Origin: Gammaproteobacteria bacterium
GTDB taxonomy: Bacteria > Pseudomonadota > Gammaproteobacteria > UBA9214
NCBI GenBank assembly: GCA_030635865.1
Contig: DAOVYA010000077.1
Coordinates: 1 to 6,822, forward strand
Length of the DNA stretch: 6,822 nucleotides
Direction: 5' to 3'
Numbering within the stretch: position 1 is the stretch's first letter; each line of letters begins with the position of its first letter. Made by a program: the position numbers and the translations under genes. Positions 5,247 to 6,822 of the stretch are shown in pieces. The notes under the pieces are model-generated. The model saw nothing but the letters and a program-made list of their open reading frames with translations. It was not told the DNA's origin and ran no database searches.

Positions 5247-6119
5247 ATGGACTGGTTTGGCCTGACCCTGTTTTCTGCATTCTTTCTTGCCACGGCGGAT
5301 GCACTGACGAAGCGCTATCTCGCGCACTACCGGCCAGGGGAACTGGTGCTGGTGCGCTTCGGTGTGTCCGGGGCATTGTTGCTGCCGTGGTTGCTGCTGC
5401 AACCCTGGCCGCAACTCTCGATCGTTTTCTGGGGCTGGATCGCGACACTGATGCCACTGGAAATCCTTGCCATGTGGCTGTACATGCGTGCCATTCGTGA
5501 GTCTCCGTTATCACTGACCCTGCCCTATCTTGCGTTTACGCCGGTATTTATTGTGCTGACCGGGTTCGTGTTCCTCGGAGAGACGATCACCGGGGCGGGC
5601 TTTGCCGGCATCGTGCTGGTGGTGTGCGGCGCGTGGCTGTTGAACCTCGAGACTACACGCAATGGCGCGGGCCTGAACGTGCTGGCGCCCTTCCGTGCAA
5701 TTATCAGGGAGCGCGGCTCGCGCCTGATGTTGATTACGGCGGCGATCTACAGCCTGACCTCGGTCATAAGCAAAGGTGCATTGCTGCAGGTCACCCCGAA
5801 ATTTTTCGGGCCGTTTTATTTCGTGATACTGGGTGTTGCATCGGCCGTGGTGTTTGCCTCGCGGGATGTTTCCAGCTGGCGCGCACTTGGCCGGCACCCG
5901 TGGGCACACCTCGGTGTGGGTGTGTTCATGGCCGGGATGGTGGTAACGCATTTTTATGCCATTGAACAGATCGAGGTGGCCTACATGGTCGCGGTAAAAC
6001 GCACCAGCCTGTTGTTTGGCATCCTGTACGGGGCGTGGCTGTTTGGCGAGAAAGGCCTGACGAAGAACCTGGCGGCAGGTCTGTTGATGGTGCTGGGTGT
6101 ATTTTTGATCGTGGGGTAA
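5247..6119 (+). CDS. EamA/DMT-superfamily ten-helix transporter
   Basis: The product is an inner-membrane protein of 290 residues, the usual length for DMT-family exporters. It consists of two EamA repeats (about 3-134 and 155-290) of five hydrophobic helices each. Each repeat ends with the conserved late Gly-Glu: FLGE at 109-112 and LFGE at 265-268. The characteristic LYMRAIRESPLSLTLPYLAFTPVF segment (about 78-101) is present. The substrate is unknown; relatives move amino acids, nucleotides, polyamines or drugs. I chose the ATG at 5247 because it opens directly into the first helix; the in-frame upstream GTG at 5187 lies inside the repeat cluster, and the GTG at 5244 is a minor alternative. 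No Shine-Dalgarno is seen. The stop codon is three bases before the next gene, so the two form an operon. Confidence 0.92.
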   Translation: MDWFGLTLFSAFFLATADALTKRYLAHYRPGELVLVRFGVSGALLLPWLLLQPWPQLSIVFWGWIATLMPLEILAMWLYMRAIRESPLSLTLPYLAFTPVFIVLTGFVFLGETITGAGFAGIVLVVCGAWLLNLETTRNGAGLNVLAPFRAIIRERGSRLMLITAAIYSLTSVISKGALLQVTPKFFGPFYFVILGVASAVVFASRDVSSWRALGRHPWAHLGVGVFMAGMVVTHFYAIEQIEVAYMVAVKRTSLLFGILYGAWLFGEKGLTKNLAAGLLMVLGVFLIVG

Positions 6120-6122
6120 GGC

Positions 6123-6822
6123 ATGGCACGGGTGCAGATACGATTTTACGAGGAGCTGAATGATTTCCTCGCGCCTAAACTGCGCAAGACGGAGATCCTG
6201 CATGATTTCGAGCGGCGCACCTCGGTCAAGGACATGATCGAGTCATTCGGGGTCCCGCACACGGAGGTGGAAATCATCCTGATCAATGGCCATTCGGTGG
6301 ACTTTTCCTGCATCGTGCAGGACGGGGACCGCATCAGCGTGTATCCCGTGTTCGAAAGCCTGGATGTGAGCCCGTTGATTCGGCTGCGGCCTGAACCCCT
6401 GCGTACGCCAAAATTTGTCCTCGATACCAACCTCGGACGGCTGGCGCGTTACTTGCGCCTGCTCGGGTTTGACTGCCTGTATGAAAATGACTTTGAAGAT
6501 GCGACCGTGGCAAGGATTTCCAGCGAGCAACACCGGACGGTGTTGACGCGGGACCGGACCCTGTTGCGGCGCAGGATTATTACGCATGGCTATTTTGTGC
6601 GCGCAGTGCGGCCACGGTTCCAGGTGCAGGAAGTCCTGTCACGGTTTGATTTATACCGGCTGGTCGCACCTTTCAGTCGCTGCATTCGTTGCAACGGCGC
6701 CTTGCAGGATGTTGACAAGCAGGCAATCGAGGACCGGCTGGAACCGAAGACACGGAAATACTTCAACACATTCAGGATGTGCACCGGGTGCGGGCAGATT
6801 TACTGGCAGGGCAGCCATCATG
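6123..6822 (+). CDS. Mut7-C RNase with N-terminal ubiquitin-like domain (3' end outside window)
   Basis: The first 233 residues are in the window; relatives end soon after this point, so little is missing. Residues about 3-78 form a ThiS/ubiquitin-like beta-grasp domain (VQIRFYEELNDFL ... DGDRISVYPVFES). Residues about 97-180 are the Mut7-C PIN-like nuclease core, with Asp101 in VLDTNLGRLARYLR and Asp144 in LTRDRTLLRRR as likely metal ligands. A zinc ribbon follows, with CIRC (187-190) and CTGC (220-223), then the typical GQIYWQGSHH. Function is inferred from the family: a probable metal-dependent ribonuclease, biological target unknown. The ATG is three bases after the EamA stop, with GGGG at 6113-6116 as a probable ribosome binding site inside the end of the previous gene. 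This implies translational coupling. Confidence 0.93.
   Translation, partial: MARVQIRFYEELNDFLAPKLRKTEILHDFERRTSVKDMIESFGVPHTEVEIILINGHSVDFSCIVQDGDRISVYPVFESLDVSPLIRLRPEPLRTPKFVLDTNLGRLARYLRLLGFDCLYENDFEDATVARISSEQHRTVLTRDRTLLRRRIITHGYFVRAVRPRFQVQEVLSRFDLYRLVAPFSRCIRCNGALQDVDKQAIEDRLEPKTRKYFNTFRMCTGCGQIYWQGSHH

Noticed and set aside
5511..6203. Minus-strand open frame of 230 codons
   Set aside because: It is antisense to the EamA transporter, with His/Gln/Arg-rich composition and no recognisable domain.

Overview
The window looks like chromosomal DNA of a gammaproteobacterium. The pointers are protein similarity by eye to sulfur-oxidising and Chromatiales-type families, an FNR-type box, and dispersed palindromic repeats with a CGTCATTGC core. 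No rRNA, tRNA or marker gene is present, so the placement is inference. The window is gene-dense, with both ends inside genes.

Layout, left to right. (1) Positions 1-842 hold the C-terminal part of a class III nucleotide cyclase, probably an adenylate cyclase of the IIIb type, ending in a TPR-like tail. (2) Positions 1061-1567 hold a small heat-shock protein (Hsp20). It is preceded by a near-ideal class II FNR/CRP-type promoter (box 974-987, -10 at 1010-1015) and followed by a strong intrinsic terminator. (3) On the minus strand, 2321-1655, lies a toxin-first HigBA/RelE-type toxin-antitoxin pair with a 26-nt gene overlap. Its promoter carries an inverted repeat that could be the autoregulatory operator. 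(4) Positions 2322-2627 are non-coding and hold that promoter and a possible REP-like fragment. (5) Positions 2628-4244 form a clearly GC-richer stretch with two exported proteins: a patatin-like phospholipase with a twin-arginine signal and cysteines at its end, and a secreted GlcG/DUF336 (haem-binding-like) protein. (6) On the minus strand, 4973-4302, is an exported protein of unknown function, convergent with the GlcG-like gene. (7) Positions 5028-5215 hold a cluster of inverted and direct repeats in the intergenic gap. (8) Positions 5247-6119 hold an EamA/DMT ten-helix transporter. Three bases after it, at 6123, starts a Mut7-C protein (ubiquitin-like fold plus PIN-like RNase plus zinc ribbon) that runs off the right end.

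The genes do not form one pathway. The themes are signalling and stress (cyclase, Hsp20 under apparent redox control, toxin-antitoxin), envelope proteins (patatin, GlcG-like, the unknown exported protein), and a two-gene unit pairing a transporter with an RNase. I found no convincing new multi-gene system. The most testable signals are the FNR-type promoter in front of hsp20, the possible operator and very short leader of the toxin-antitoxin operon, and the repeat cluster abutting the EamA promoter.
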